Part shown: positions 34,433 to 42,691 of the stretch, in pieces | How positions within the stretch are numbered: the first letter of the stretch is position 1 | Layout of the letters: each line of letters begins with the position of its first letter | Assembly (NCBI GenBank): GCA_035295745.1 | Contig: DATGIL010000089.1 | Location: 20,038-84,037, forward strand | Direction: 5' to 3' | From: JAIQFL01 sp035295745 | GTDB taxonomy: Bacteria; Acidobacteriota; Terriglobia; Bryobacterales; Bryobacteraceae | DNA: 64,000 bases | Made by a program: the position numbers and the translations under genes | Notes under the pieces: model-generated | What the model was told of the DNA's origin: nothing | The model's input: the letters and a program-made list of their open reading frames with translations, nothing else | Database searches by the model: none

Positions 34433-34845
34433 ATGCGCCGGCTGGCAGTCCTGATCGTCCTGTACGCTCTCACCTTGCGAAGCGAGTTGCTGCCGATCCG
34501 CGTTTACACCTCCACCGACGGCCGCGCGGCAGGCCGCGTCGAACGAATCGTAGCCGATTCGCGCGGCTTCCTGTGGTTCTGCACCCCGGAGGGTGTGTCC
34601 CGTTCGAACCTCAGCCGTTTCGTCAGCTAGCGCGCGGACCAAGGGTTGCCCGACTCGTGGGTCCGAACGCGGATGAACCTGCTCCGGAGAACATTGGATT
34701 GGCCCGACCGATGGGCTCAGAATCTTCCATTTGGTAACGATCGCACGCGGCGGTGAGACCTTCTTTTTGGGGAATAGAAAGACACTGTTAGCCATCGACG
34801 GACTTTACCTCTGTCGGCTTTCGAAGTGGCAAGACGCCGGATGAG
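34433..34845 (+). pseudogene. Remnant of Reg_prop two-component sensor
   Basis: The frame starts with a signal peptide (MRRLAVLIVLYALTL), then PIRVYTSTDGRAAGRVERI and VADSRGFLWFCTPEGVSR, the opening blades of a Reg_prop beta-propeller sensor kinase. A TAG at 34628-34630 interrupts it; beyond it RADQGLPDSWV continues the family pattern in frame before the similarity fades. A second trace (DGLYLCRLSKWQD) is visible near 34797-34836. The propeller, membrane, kinase and output parts are missing, so this is a fragment of a protein normally about 1000 residues long. Confidence 0.65.
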
Positions 34846-35034
34846 GTGCTCCATAGCGCTGCCGGCAGCATGGCCCACCTAACAAATTAAAGCCAAACTA
34901 CTCAGTAGCCATTTCGGATCGGAGTGCGATTCCAGAATCCAATCGTCTGCGGTCACCTGCGATCTGCTGGCCGTTAGCGCTACCATCGTTTCTCGGATCA
35001 CCGTTTACCAGATGGGAGCACAGATCGGCCCGAC

Positions 35035-35640
35035 TTGGGCAGAGGGATTGCCCGGTTCGGGGTGGCCGCGGTGGTCCAGGGCCGCGGATATCGGGAGATC
35101 GACTATCCTACACCGGACTGGAAGTCGCTGGCGAGAGAAGAACCGGTATTTCCAGCCCGGCAGTATCAAGCCCATCTCTTCACGGATCGCAAACTGGACG
35201 CCATCAGCGTCGCCCAACAACTCTCCGACCTGCGCTTCTTCTTCCGCAAGACTCTCAAGCAGCCTGAGGTGGTTGAGGATCTGCTGAATCCGAAGCGGCC
35301 GACCCGCTTACCCCACGTCCTCTCAGGCCTTTGGCGAAGTCGTTCGATTGCAGTTGAGAGGGTGAAGAGTTGATTTATCACTCTTCCAGGGTGCCAGCCG
35401 GATGCCGAGACTATGCCGCCTCGATGCCGCTCGAACGCCTGTGATTAGCGGCTGGCACATCAACATGCGGCACAATCCAGGACGTGGCTGCTTTGCTACT
35501 CACCTGCTCGAATCCGGTTCGGACTTGCGTACGGATCGAGAGACGAGGATTGGTATCGGGCCGTAGATATACTCGGTTCTCGCACTTGACCCGCACGTGC
35601 AGAGGCAGTCCTGCTCCAGTCTCTCGTGGATGGCCCAATA
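35035..35640 (+). pseudogene. Remnant of tyrosine recombinase/integrase
   Basis: The frame from 35035 encodes the core-binding domain of a phage-type integrase: LFTDRKLDAISVAQQLSDLR, FFFRKTLKQPEVVEDL, then PKRPTRLPHVLS, which normally precedes the catalytic domain. The catalytic domain is scrambled; only its end is recognisable near 35464-35538 (MRHNPGRGCFATHLLESGS, matching LRH...FATHLLExG), with HRLRH altered. The catalytic Arg and Tyr regions are lost. It marks past integration or element decay between the sensor remnant and bacterioferritin. Confidence 0.55.
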
Positions 35641-36379
35641 GTTGACGTTCGACAACAAGCGCAAGAGGGTAATGCGACTCTATCTTATGAATCCTGACAA
35701 CCCGATCGTCAGCCTGAACAAAGGTTCGCTCAAACCGCCTGAATCGTTATCGGGTGTGGAAGGCGCTGGGCCTTCTCGTCGTGGCCGGATTGACTCCGCT
35801 GGCGGATGCTTTGATTCGGCGGGAACAGACCAGGCAGACATCTTGGTGGTTGCTGGTGGCGAATCTGAGCTACCGACGACTCGTGGAAGGTGGGAAATAG
35901 CGTCATCGGTGATGTCCAAGCACACCGGTGCGGTAAACATCGACAAGGTAGCCGTCAAATTCGAGGTCTTTATCCCTTTTCCTCAGTTCCTCGATCTGTG
36001 ACAGCAAGCGCGTTCTCTGCTCGGCTGCTTTCAGGCCACAGAACTGTATGGCACACAGCCATGAGCAGACTTGGCCGAACACCGTTTCATCTATTCCCAG
36101 CCGAAGATATCATCGGGGGCCGATAGGACGGCACCGCAGACACCGCAGCCCTGCTGTCCTTCCTTTGTGTGTTCCCTCATTGGCTTTCACCTCTATTACT
36201 CCAGGGATTTCCCATTTTGGGATCCCAGCCACCTGGGAGTGTACTCCTCACCGCCTCTCTTGGGAGGGCTGGAGCTAACGCTCCTACAACCAGGGGAGAC
36301 CAGAGGGCATTTGAGAACGGTTGGCTACCATACCAGAGCAGCGGCAGCGGGTTACAATGGCGTATCAGAGGTGATTATC
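35641..36379. other. Degraded intergenic region with hairpin-rich segment
   Basis: About 740 bases without a supported gene. A coding-like trace (YRVWKALGLLVVAGLTPLAD, near 35740-35800) was not recognised. From 36198 to 36298 short inverted repeats are packed together, including GGGATTTCCC/GGGATCCC and GGAGCTAACGCTCC (36271-36284), resembling an interspersed repeat. The GTG of bacterioferritin follows. Confidence 0.4.
36198..36298. repeat. Cluster of short inverted repeats
   Basis: Within 100 bases are CTCCAGGGATTTCCC, TTTTGGGATCCC, CACCTGGGAGTGTACTCC, CTTGGGAGGGCTGGAGC, GGAGCTAACGCTCC and CAACCAGGGGAG. Several can pair as nested hairpins. It may be a structured repeat element or part of the bacterioferritin leader; copy number elsewhere cannot be seen. 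Confidence 0.4.
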
Positions 36380-36868
36380 GTGAATACTGCGCAGAGCGTC
36401 GAGTTGCTGAACAAGGCTGTTGCGGACGAGCTGGCGGCCGTCCATCAGTACATGTACTTCCACTTCCACCTGGATGATTTGGGCTTCGCGCCCTTGGCGA
36501 CCCTGTTCAAACGCACCGCGATCGCGGAGATGGGCCACGTGGAGGCGTTGGCAGAGCGGATTCTCTTTTTGAAGGGCGAGGTCCAGATGAAGGTGGCTGC
36601 ACCGGTCGACACTATCATCGACCCCGCAGCGATGCTCGCCAAGGCAATCGCGATGGAACAGGCAAGTGCCCGCGACTACAATGCCGCCGCACAGGCCTGC
36701 GGTGCGGCCGCCGATGCGGTATCGAAGCAGATCTTCGAGCACTTGGTAGGCGACGAAGAGGGACACCAAGGGGGCTTCGAGCGACAACAGGACAACATCC
36801 AGCGCTTCGGACTTGCCTACCTCGCACTCCAATCCTTCGGTGCTGCGACTCCACCACAGCTAGCGTAA
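36380..36868 (+). CDS. bfr: Bacterioferritin
   Basis: A 162-residue ferritin-like iron-storage protein with a four-helix bundle. The di-iron ligands of the family are in place: Glu in ADELAAVHQY, Glu-x-x-His in AEMGHVEALAERI, Glu in MEQASARDY and Glu-x-x-His in GDEEGHQGG. The Met of AEMGH matches the heme-ligand Met52 of E. coli Bfr. The start is GTG at 36380, six bases after AGAGG; the open frame continues upstream to 36071 without coding character. It forms 24-mers that oxidise and store iron. The 3' end overlaps a convergent SDR remnant by nine bases. Confidence 0.9.
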   Translation: MNTAQSVELLNKAVADELAAVHQYMYFHFHLDDLGFAPLATLFKRTAIAEMGHVEALAERILFLKGEVQMKVAAPVDTIIDPAAMLAKAIAMEQASARDYNAAAQACGAAADAVSKQIFEHLVGDEEGHQGGFERQQDNIQRFGLAYLALQSFGAATPPQLA

Positions 36869-37108
36869 GCGGCTCGCAGAGGCCACTCTGTTCCAGTTCA
36901 CGATTCCGTTTATGGCGTCGAAGGCTGCGACGGCATGTTCCAGTTCGTCGGCTTTTGACGTCGCACCCAGTTCTTCACCGAGCAGGGCAAGCTTGGCACC
37001 TGACCCGCCCGGCAGAATCGGTTGTGCTCCGTGGCTCTTCAGCCTCCGCGAAAGGGCGGAGCCGATGCCCACTGACGCGCCAATAATGACAAAGCGAGTT
37101 CTCAACAC
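36860..37108 (-). pseudogene. Truncated short-chain dehydrogenase remnant
   Basis: 82 residues beginning with an SDR Rossmann start, VIIGASVGIGSALSRRLKSH, then KLALLGEELGA and FDAINGIVNWN, which matches the NAG region with internal losses. The catalytic Tyr-x-x-x-Lys half is missing and the frame ends at the bacterioferritin gene. The start codon would be GTG. It is a decayed N-terminal half. Confidence 0.6.
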
Positions 37109-37139
37109 TCACGGTAAATGTCCTCAAGGCACCCAATTC

Positions 37140-38648
37140 TCAGGCATGTCCTGGTTCGCTGGCTGCACTGGCTACTTCCGCCGGGCTGGCAGCAATGCGA
37201 AGTGCCTCTCGCTGGATGCCCAGCAACATGCCGCGGAAAACCACGCTATGCAACGGCGCCACGCCGTACCAGTAGAGCAGCCCGAACAGCCCGCGAGGCT
37301 GGAAGAGGGCGACTTGCTCCAAAGTACACTGACGCCCATCGAGTGCTTCAATGCGGAATTCGAGCAGTGCTTCCCCGGGCAATTTCATTTCTGCCCGTAG
37401 CGCGAGCCGGCGATCCCGTTCAAACCCGACGACGCGCCAGAAGTCGAGGGCTTCGCCGTAACCGACCAGTTCCGGATCACGCCGTCCGCGGCGGAGCCCC
37501 GGCCCGCCAACCAGGCGATCCATCCCTCCGCGTATTTTCCAGAGCCAGTCCGCGGCATACCAACCATGGCCTCCACCGACTCGGCAAACTGCCCGAAATG
37601 CGGCCCAATCGGGAGCATCCACGGTGAGTCGGCGCGCGTCACGAAAAACCGTACCGCCAGCCCAATCAGGGTCGCCCGGTATCGGCCCGGCCATGGACCA
37701 GTTCGTTTCAACGTGGTGCTCCGCCATCTTGCACAGGGCAGCCTGGATCGCTTGGCGCACGCTGAGGAGTTCTTGTGGTATCAATCTTGTGATCCGGTCC
37801 TCACGACACACCACGGGGTTCTTGAGTCCTTCCGCCAGCGGCTTGGCAATTTCATGGCTCAACGGAGTGATGAACTGGATCCAGTAGGAACTCAGACGCG
37901 GGGTCAGGACGGGAACCGGTATGACCCAGCGGCGTCTCAAACCCAGTTCTTGCGCCATGATGGTCATGATGTCCCGGTAGCAAAGTGCCTCCGGGCCGCC
38001 GATATCGAACACGCCTCCGGTGGTCTCGGGCTGGGACAGCGCTCCCACCAAGTACCCGACTACATTTCTTACCGCAATTGGCTGACACAGCGTGCTCACC
38101 CATTTCGGAGTGATCATCACCGGCAATCGCTCGACTAGATAGCGCAAGATCTCGAAAGATGCCGAACCCGAACCGATGATCATCGCCGCGCGCAAAACCG
38201 TCACCGGCACGCCGCTGGAAGCAAGCGCTGCTTCCACCTCACGACGCGAAGAGAGGTGCTCGCTGAGATCGGCTCCAGTCTCACCGAGCCCACCGAGGTA
38301 AATGATCCGCCCCACGCCGGCTTCCCGCGCGGCAGACGCGAATTGCAGGGCGAGCCGGCGATCCTTGTCCGCGTACCCTGCGCCGGCAGAGGTCATGGAG
38401 TGAACCAGGTAGAATGCGGCATCGCATCCCGCGAGGTTCCCGGCAAGTGATCGAGCGTCTGCCAAGTCGGCTTGGCGGATCTCGACACCTGGATTCGCCG
38501 CCCACGACCGGCCAGCGAGCTTTTTCGGCGATCGGACAAGACATCGGACCAGGCATCCGTCGTCGACCAGACGCGGCGCGAGTCGGCCACCAATGTAACC
38601 GGTAGCGCCGGCAATGGCGATGCGTTTTCGGGATTTTACTTCAGTCAA
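37140..38648 (-). CDS. NAD(P)-binding SDR/NmrA-like protein with DUF2867 domain
   Basis: A 502-residue two-domain protein. Residues 1 to about 300 are an atypical SDR (complex-I 39 kDa/NmrA-like) with nucleotide loop GATGYIGGRL, LVRSPKKLAG, and AFYLVHSM. Residues about 320-490 match DUF2867 (WYAADWLWKIRGGMDRLVGG, LDFWRVVGFE, LLYWYGVAPLH). TTG at 38648 is chosen as start because AGGAG lies five bases upstream; an ATG frame to 38687 would overlap the preceding gene. The stop of the upstream gene lies inside this ribosome-binding region, so translation is coupled. The substrate is unknown; it may be a quinone- or lipid-related oxidoreductase. Confidence 0.82.
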   Translation of the reverse strand: MTEVKSRKRIAIAGATGYIGGRLAPRLVDDGCLVRCLVRSPKKLAGRSWAANPGVEIRQADLADARSLAGNLAGCDAAFYLVHSMTSAGAGYADKDRRLALQFASAAREAGVGRIIYLGGLGETGADLSEHLSSRREVEAALASSGVPVTVLRAAMIIGSGSASFEILRYLVERLPVMITPKWVSTLCQPIAVRNVVGYLVGALSQPETTGGVFDIGGPEALCYRDIMTIMAQELGLRRRWVIPVPVLTPRLSSYWIQFITPLSHEIAKPLAEGLKNPVVCREDRITRLIPQELLSVRQAIQAALCKMAEHHVETNWSMAGPIPGDPDWAGGTVFRDARRLTVDAPDWAAFRAVCRVGGGHGWYAADWLWKIRGGMDRLVGGPGLRRGRRDPELVGYGEALDFWRVVGFERDRRLALRAEMKLPGEALLEFRIEALDGRQCTLEQVALFQPRGLFGLLYWYGVAPLHSVVFRGMLLGIQREALRIAASPAEVASAASEPGHA

Positions 38649-38656
38649 GAATGCTC

Positions 38657-38872
38657 CTATCTCACGGAAATGCGGAGTCCGCGCCACTCGACGTGTAAAG
38701 AGGCGGGCCGCGGAATCCGCTTGCGATACGGCCAGAGAATGGGCGCGAAATGCAGAAGGGAGACGAGGCTTGGAAACGTCACAGCGAAGCGTTTTCCCGA
38801 CCCTTGCAGATGCAGCTTGCGCCCGCCGTGCTCGATCACCAGGTCGACGTCAAGAACGGGCAGCGGTTTCAT
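38657..38872 (-). CDS. Hypothetical protein (71 residues)
   Basis: A small protein beginning MKPLPVLDVDLVIEHGGRK with a hydrophobic stretch LVSLLHFAPILWPYRKR and an end LHVEWRGLRISVR. No family was recognised. It overlaps the upstream gene by 23 bases and ends at the ribosome-binding site of the SDR gene, so it is the middle gene of a three-gene minus-strand operon. Confidence 0.55.
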   Translation of the reverse strand: MKPLPVLDVDLVIEHGGRKLHLQGSGKRFAVTFPSLVSLLHFAPILWPYRKRIPRPASLHVEWRGLRISVR

Positions 38873-39065
38873 CCTTGGTTCGAATCTTCACGGTCCCAGT
38901 TACTCTCCACGTAGCATGTTGAGCGCTCGGGGACGCTGAACTCGGTACGGAGATTTCCAGGCCTTGGAACTCATAAGTAATCTCGGCGCCACGTCCTGTG
39001 AGCTTATCGTAGAGGCCGATCGCAAGATCAGGCCAGGTTTCGGTATCCGGCGTAGTTTGTGTCAT
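38850..39065 (-). CDS. Hypothetical protein (71 residues)
   Basis: First gene of the operon leading to the SDR/DUF2867 gene. TWPDLAIGLYDKLTGRGAEI, YEFQGLEISVPS and THE ending VTGTVKIRTKDE suggest one helix followed by beta strands. No signal peptide and no recognised domain. The overlap with the next gene supports both being translated. Confidence 0.55.
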   Translation of the reverse strand: MTQTTPDTETWPDLAIGLYDKLTGRGAEITYEFQGLEISVPSSASPSAQHATWRVTGTVKIRTKDETAARS

Positions 39066-39142
39066 GGCTTTTAGATGCGTGCCCGGCGGCGCGGGTGGTA
39101 AGTATTCGCGCCTGCCGCGCGGGCCGCCGCAGCATAAGTACG

Positions 39143-39423
39143 ATGGAAGTCAATCCCGGTGCCGGCCGAGAATCGGTTTGGGACTATCCGCGTCCGCCGC
39201 ACGTGGAACTCTGTGAGCGCCGCCTGGAACTACCCTTCCCCCAGTCCGGGGTACACAGTTCCTGCGCGATTATCCGGTCTTCTATCCCCATCGCGTTGAC
39301 GGCTGCATCGTCGACGGGGAACGTGTTCAAGCCCCGATGGGTGACTTCTATGGCGGCTGGATCACTTCAGACCGGGCCGGTCCCTTCAAAGGCGGTCCCG
39401 GCACCATCGGGTGGTACCTTTGA
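39143..39423 (+). pseudogene. DUF427 family remnant with internal deletion
   Basis: The N-terminal part (GRESVWDYPRPPHVEL) matches the start of DUF427 proteins and the C-terminal part (DFYGGWITSDRAGPFKGG, then PGTIGWYL) matches their end, in a different frame. The 70 or so residues that normally lie between (the PPxxYYxPxxDV region) are missing, and the join is out of frame. The gene is therefore an internally deleted fragment. Confidence 0.65.
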
Positions 39424-39680
39424 GGTGCGGTGTCTCTTCGGCCGCCCAGGTGACTGCGCCGACTGGAACTCCCCGAACGCGGTTCGGGGATCAGTTACCG
39501 CCTGGCAATCGGCTGGTCCGCTGCACATCCGGTCAGTCCTCACCGACCGGTGCGCTGGACCGAGCCCATTTTCGACTGGCGGAGGCCGGTTCGGCGACAG
39601 GACGGCGTTTTCGCTGATTACTCGGCTCACGCCGCGAATTTGTTAGCGCATTTTGCTGCCGCTGTCATCTCATAGGATAA
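39424..39680. other. Intergenic, no supported gene
   Basis: About 260 bases after the DUF427 remnant. No gene or RNA was recognised. AGGATAA immediately before 39681 serves as ribosome-binding site of the S41 peptidase gene. Confidence 0.4.
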
Positions 39681-41210
39681 ATGTTGCGCATGACACGCTC
39701 TCTTGCAGCACTCCTTTTCGGCGGGCTCGCGTTTAGTCAAAACGCGAGCGTGCAACCGCCTTCCTCAGTAAGCGCTCCTGCTATTAAATCGGCAGACTTG
39801 CAACTGGACGCGCAAATCCTGCGCAAAGCGTTTGAACAACTGCATCCCGGTCTCTATCGGTACAACACTAAAGCCGAGATGGACGCAGAGTTCGAAGCGC
39901 TCGAGAGGGATCTCTCGCACGATCAATCTTTGCCGGAAGCCTTCCTCGCATTCTCTGTCTTCGCTGCTCGTCTGAAGTGCGGCCACACGTATCCGAACTT
40001 CTTCAACCAGAAAGAGACGATTGCGGCGGCGCTCTTTCACGGCCGGAACCGCGTTCCCTTCTATTTTCGCTGGATGGATCAAAAGATGGTGGTTACCGAG
40101 GACTTCACGCCGGGCCATCGACTCCCTCGTGGCACGGAAGTTCTGTCTGTCAACGGAACTCCGGTGCAGGCAATCCTCCAACAGCTCATGACCATTGCCC
40201 GGGCAGATGGATCGAACGACGCGAAGCGAATCGCCTATCTGGAGGTGACCGGCGACAGCATCTACGAAGCATTTGATGTCTACTTCCCGATGTTTTTTCC
40301 ACCAAAGAGCACGACACTGCAACTGATTGTGCGCCGTCCCGGGGAGAAGAACACGCCAATCCTCAACGTCGAGGCTCTGACGTTCGAGCAGCGCATTTCT
40401 CCGATCAAGGCGAGGGAGGCAGGCCGGAATGGCGGGAATGAGGTTCTCTTCACATGGAAGTATTTCAGCAACGGTGTCGCCTATCTGGGGATGCCTACCT
40501 GGGCGGTCTACAACAGTCGTTGGGACTGGAAAACCTGGCTGAATTCCAAATTGGACGAACTGGCTGTGAAGAATGCGCCAGCACTCGTGGTGGATCTGCG
40601 CGGGAATGAGGGCGGCAACGACGTGGGCAACGAGATCCTGAGGCGCCTGGTTGCCAGCGATCTGAAAATTTCAGCCTATCGACGCCTGGTCCGTTATCGC
40701 CAAACTCCCGCCGAATTGAGTCCTTATCTCGATACCTGGGACCCTAGTTTCAATAATTGGGGAGAGGCGGCCGTGGAACTGCCGCGGGCTTGGCCGAATG
40801 CCCCGCCGGTTCACTACTTCGCTCTAACAAAGTTCGACGACAATTCCGACGGAGATGTCATCCACCCGGTCGGCATGCCGTTTCACGGCAAAGTTTATGT
40901 GTTGATGGATGCGAGCAACAGCTCAGCGACGTTCCAGTTCGCACAGATCGTACAGCTAAACAAACTGGGAACGCTGGTTGGCCGGCCTTCGGGTGGAAAT
41001 CAACGCGGCATCAACGGCGGAGCGTTCTTCTTCCTCCGCTTGCCCAAGTCTCAGATCGAAATGGATCTTCCACTGATCGGCAGCTTCCCAGCGTCGCATC
41101 AAAACGATGCGGGCCTTACCCCAGATGTACTCGTCACACCGACTTTGCAGGACATCATTGAAGGAAGGGATGCGGAGATGGCGAAAGCCGGTGCGATTCA
41201 AGGGAACTGA
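39681..41210 (+). CDS. S41-family (C-terminal processing/tricorn-like) peptidase
   Basis: A 509-residue secreted serine peptidase of family S41. Signal peptide (SLAALLFGGLAFSQ), N-terminal helical domain (LDAQILRKAFEQLHPGLYRY), a PDZ-like region around FTPGHRLPRGTEVLSVNGTP, then the S41 core with LVVDLRGNEGGNDVGNEIL and the probable nucleophile region VLMDASNSSATFQFAQ. GRPSGGNQRG and the end (GLTPDVLVTPTLQD) are typical. ATG at 39690 is an alternative start. It stands alone, followed by a hairpin. Its target is unknown; S41 members often process or degrade envelope proteins. Confidence 0.88.
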   Translation: MLRMTRSLAALLFGGLAFSQNASVQPPSSVSAPAIKSADLQLDAQILRKAFEQLHPGLYRYNTKAEMDAEFEALERDLSHDQSLPEAFLAFSVFAARLKCGHTYPNFFNQKETIAAALFHGRNRVPFYFRWMDQKMVVTEDFTPGHRLPRGTEVLSVNGTPVQAILQQLMTIARADGSNDAKRIAYLEVTGDSIYEAFDVYFPMFFPPKSTTLQLIVRRPGEKNTPILNVEALTFEQRISPIKAREAGRNGGNEVLFTWKYFSNGVAYLGMPTWAVYNSRWDWKTWLNSKLDELAVKNAPALVVDLRGNEGGNDVGNEILRRLVASDLKISAYRRLVRYRQTPAELSPYLDTWDPSFNNWGEAAVELPRAWPNAPPVHYFALTKFDDNSDGDVIHPVGMPFHGKVYVLMDASNSSATFQFAQIVQLNKLGTLVGRPSGGNQRGINGGAFFFLRLPKSQIEMDLPLIGSFPASHQNDAGLTPDVLVTPTLQDIIEGRDAEMAKAGAIQGN

Positions 41211-41247
41211 CGATTCAATTTCGCATCGAGCTGCTCTCATCCACGAT

Positions 41248-41268
41248 CAGTCGTCTCCCGGACGACTG
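41248..41268 (+). terminator. Hairpin after S41 peptidase gene
   Basis: CAGTCGTC-TCCCG-GACGACTG forms a perfect 8-bp stem with a 5-base loop, 37 bases after the stop. No T-run follows. A second stem GGCCCGGCTAGCTGGGCC lies at 41282-41299. It probably acts as a terminator between convergent genes. Confidence 0.4.
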
Positions 41269-41391
41269 AATGACCCTAACAGGCCCGGCTAGCTGGGCCG
41301 CACGCACGCTTGCCGGGAACTCACGATGTATCGCGGGCAGTTCAATGCCGAAGCTTATGCGACCCTGTCGCGGACACGCTGGAGTGACGAA

Positions 41392-41976
41392 TCACGCGGG
41401 GACGATCTCCCCGCTCTGCTCCAAGCGCCGCTTGAGCTCCCTCCGAGCCCGTAGCAGACGTGACTTTGCGGCCATCACCGAAATCCCAAGTTCCCCCGCC
41501 AACTCCTCCATCGAAAACTGATCCAGTTCTCGCATCACCAGCGCCTTTCGAAGCAGCAAAGGCAGCCTCCGGATTTCGCGATGCAAAATCTCGGACGTCT
41601 CACGGGAGCTAAGATCCCCTTCAGGTGTCGGCCTCTTGTCGCGAAGTTCCACCACCGGCACCTCTCCGTCTGCGGCTCCTTCATCGAGATAGAAGAAACT
41701 GGCTCGCTGGGTCTTCCTCAGCCGCATCAGGCAATGGTTGATGACGATGCGCGACATCCAGGTGGAAAACTTTGAGCCGCGCCGAAATTGGCCCAGGTGA
41801 CGCCAGGCATTCCAGTAGGAGTTCTGTACCTCATCTTCAGCATCCTGCCGGTCCTTCAGGATGGAGAGGGCCAGCTTGAAGGAGGTTGAGGTGTTGCGCC
41901 TCATCAACTCCTCAAAAGCTGCTTGATTCTTCTCTTGGGCCAGGGTGAGGAGCGCGTCGTCCGAGAGATATCGCAT
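41392..41976 (-). CDS. ECF sigma-70 factor (RpoE-like)
   Basis: A 194-residue extracytoplasmic-function sigma factor. Region 2 is clear (AFEELMRRNTSTSFKLALSI, EDEVQNSYWNAWRHLGQFR, KFSTWMSRIVINHCLMRLR) and region 4 (LPLLLRKALVMRELDQFSM, EELAGELGISVMAAKSRLLR) ends the protein. No anti-sigma factor gene is adjacent. It is divergent from the XRE-cupin regulator, sharing a 106-base intergenic region. Confidence 0.95.
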   Translation of the reverse strand: MRYLSDDALLTLAQEKNQAAFEELMRRNTSTSFKLALSILKDRQDAEDEVQNSYWNAWRHLGQFRRGSKFSTWMSRIVINHCLMRLRKTQRASFFYLDEGAADGEVPVVELRDKRPTPEGDLSSRETSEILHREIRRLPLLLRKALVMRELDQFSMEELAGELGISVMAAKSRLLRARRELKRRLEQSGEIVPA

Positions 41977-42045
41977 AAGTAAGAGATGAGTGCGGGCGAC
42001 GGGTGGTTCACCAATGGAGAAAGTCCGTTCAGTAAGAATGATGTA

Positions 42046-42074
42046 TTGACCTTATGTTTCAGTATTACTAAACT
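42046..42074 (+). promoter_or_regulatory. Sigma-70 promoter with overlapping dyad for XRE-cupin gene
   Basis: TTGACC (42046-42051), a 17-base spacer, then TAAACT (42069-42074). The dyad TTcAGTA-T-TACTaAA (42058-42072) covers the spacer and -10 box, a good position for autorepression. The predicted start is 42081-42083, at or next to the ATG, so the mRNA would be leaderless. Confidence 0.5.
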
Positions 42075-42082
42075 GGATTTTA

Positions 42083-42691
42083 ATGAAACAGGAAAGCAGC
42101 TCTGAGACCATCCGGCGTGTTCTCTCCTCCTACGAGCTCGGCCGGAAGCTCCGTCAGCTCCGTTTGCGTAAGAAGATCGCGCTGGTGGACCTCGGAAAGC
42201 ACACGGGACTGTCGCCGTCGATGCTTTCCCAGCTGGAAAACGGGAAAATGATACCCACGCTTCCCACGCTGGCACGCATCGCCATGGTCTTCGATGTCGG
42301 GCTCGATCACTTCTTCGGAGACAAAGGCGGGCGCAAGCTGTTTTCCGTTGTTCGGGCGCAGGAGCGCATGCGCTTTCCCGAACGGGCCGACGTGCCCGTC
42401 CCAGCCTACTTCTTCGAGTGCCTGACGTTCGCGACCCAAGGAAAAGGTCTCCAGGCTTACCTGGCGGAATTCCCGCAGCGAACGGCAGACGACGGTAGCC
42501 AGCATTTCCACGAAGGATCGGAGTTCCTGTTTGTGCTAAAAGGATCGCTGGCCATCCGTTTTCAGGAGGAGGACCACGAACTACAGGCCGGCGACAGCGT
42601 ACTTCTGGACTCCTCGGAGCCGCACAGCTACCGCGGCAATGGGCCAGAAGGGGCTACGGCCATCGTGGTTACGGCGCCACCGCGGCTCTGA
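42083..42691 (+). CDS. XRE-family regulator with C-terminal cupin domain
   Basis: A 202-residue transcription factor. Residues about 18-72 form an XRE helix-turn-helix (LGRKLRQLRLRKKIALVDLG, LSPSMLSQLENGKMIPTLPT). Residues about 115-198 are a cupin (HFHEGSEFLFVLKGSLAIRF, GDSVLLDSSEPHSYRG). Such regulators bind a small ligand in the cupin. No ribosome-binding site is visible, in line with a leaderless transcript. The 3' end overlaps convergent hemH by 64 bases. Confidence 0.92.
   Translation: MKQESSSETIRRVLSSYELGRKLRQLRLRKKIALVDLGKHTGLSPSMLSQLENGKMIPTLPTLARIAMVFDVGLDHFFGDKGGRKLFSVVRAQERMRFPERADVPVPAYFFECLTFATQGKGLQAYLAEFPQRTADDGSQHFHEGSEFLFVLKGSLAIRFQEEDHELQAGDSVLLDSSEPHSYRGNGPEGATAIVVTAPPRL

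Noticed and set aside
39059..39646. 195-residue plus-strand frame
   Set aside because: It crosses the DUF427 remnant in a different frame and shows no coding character of its own.
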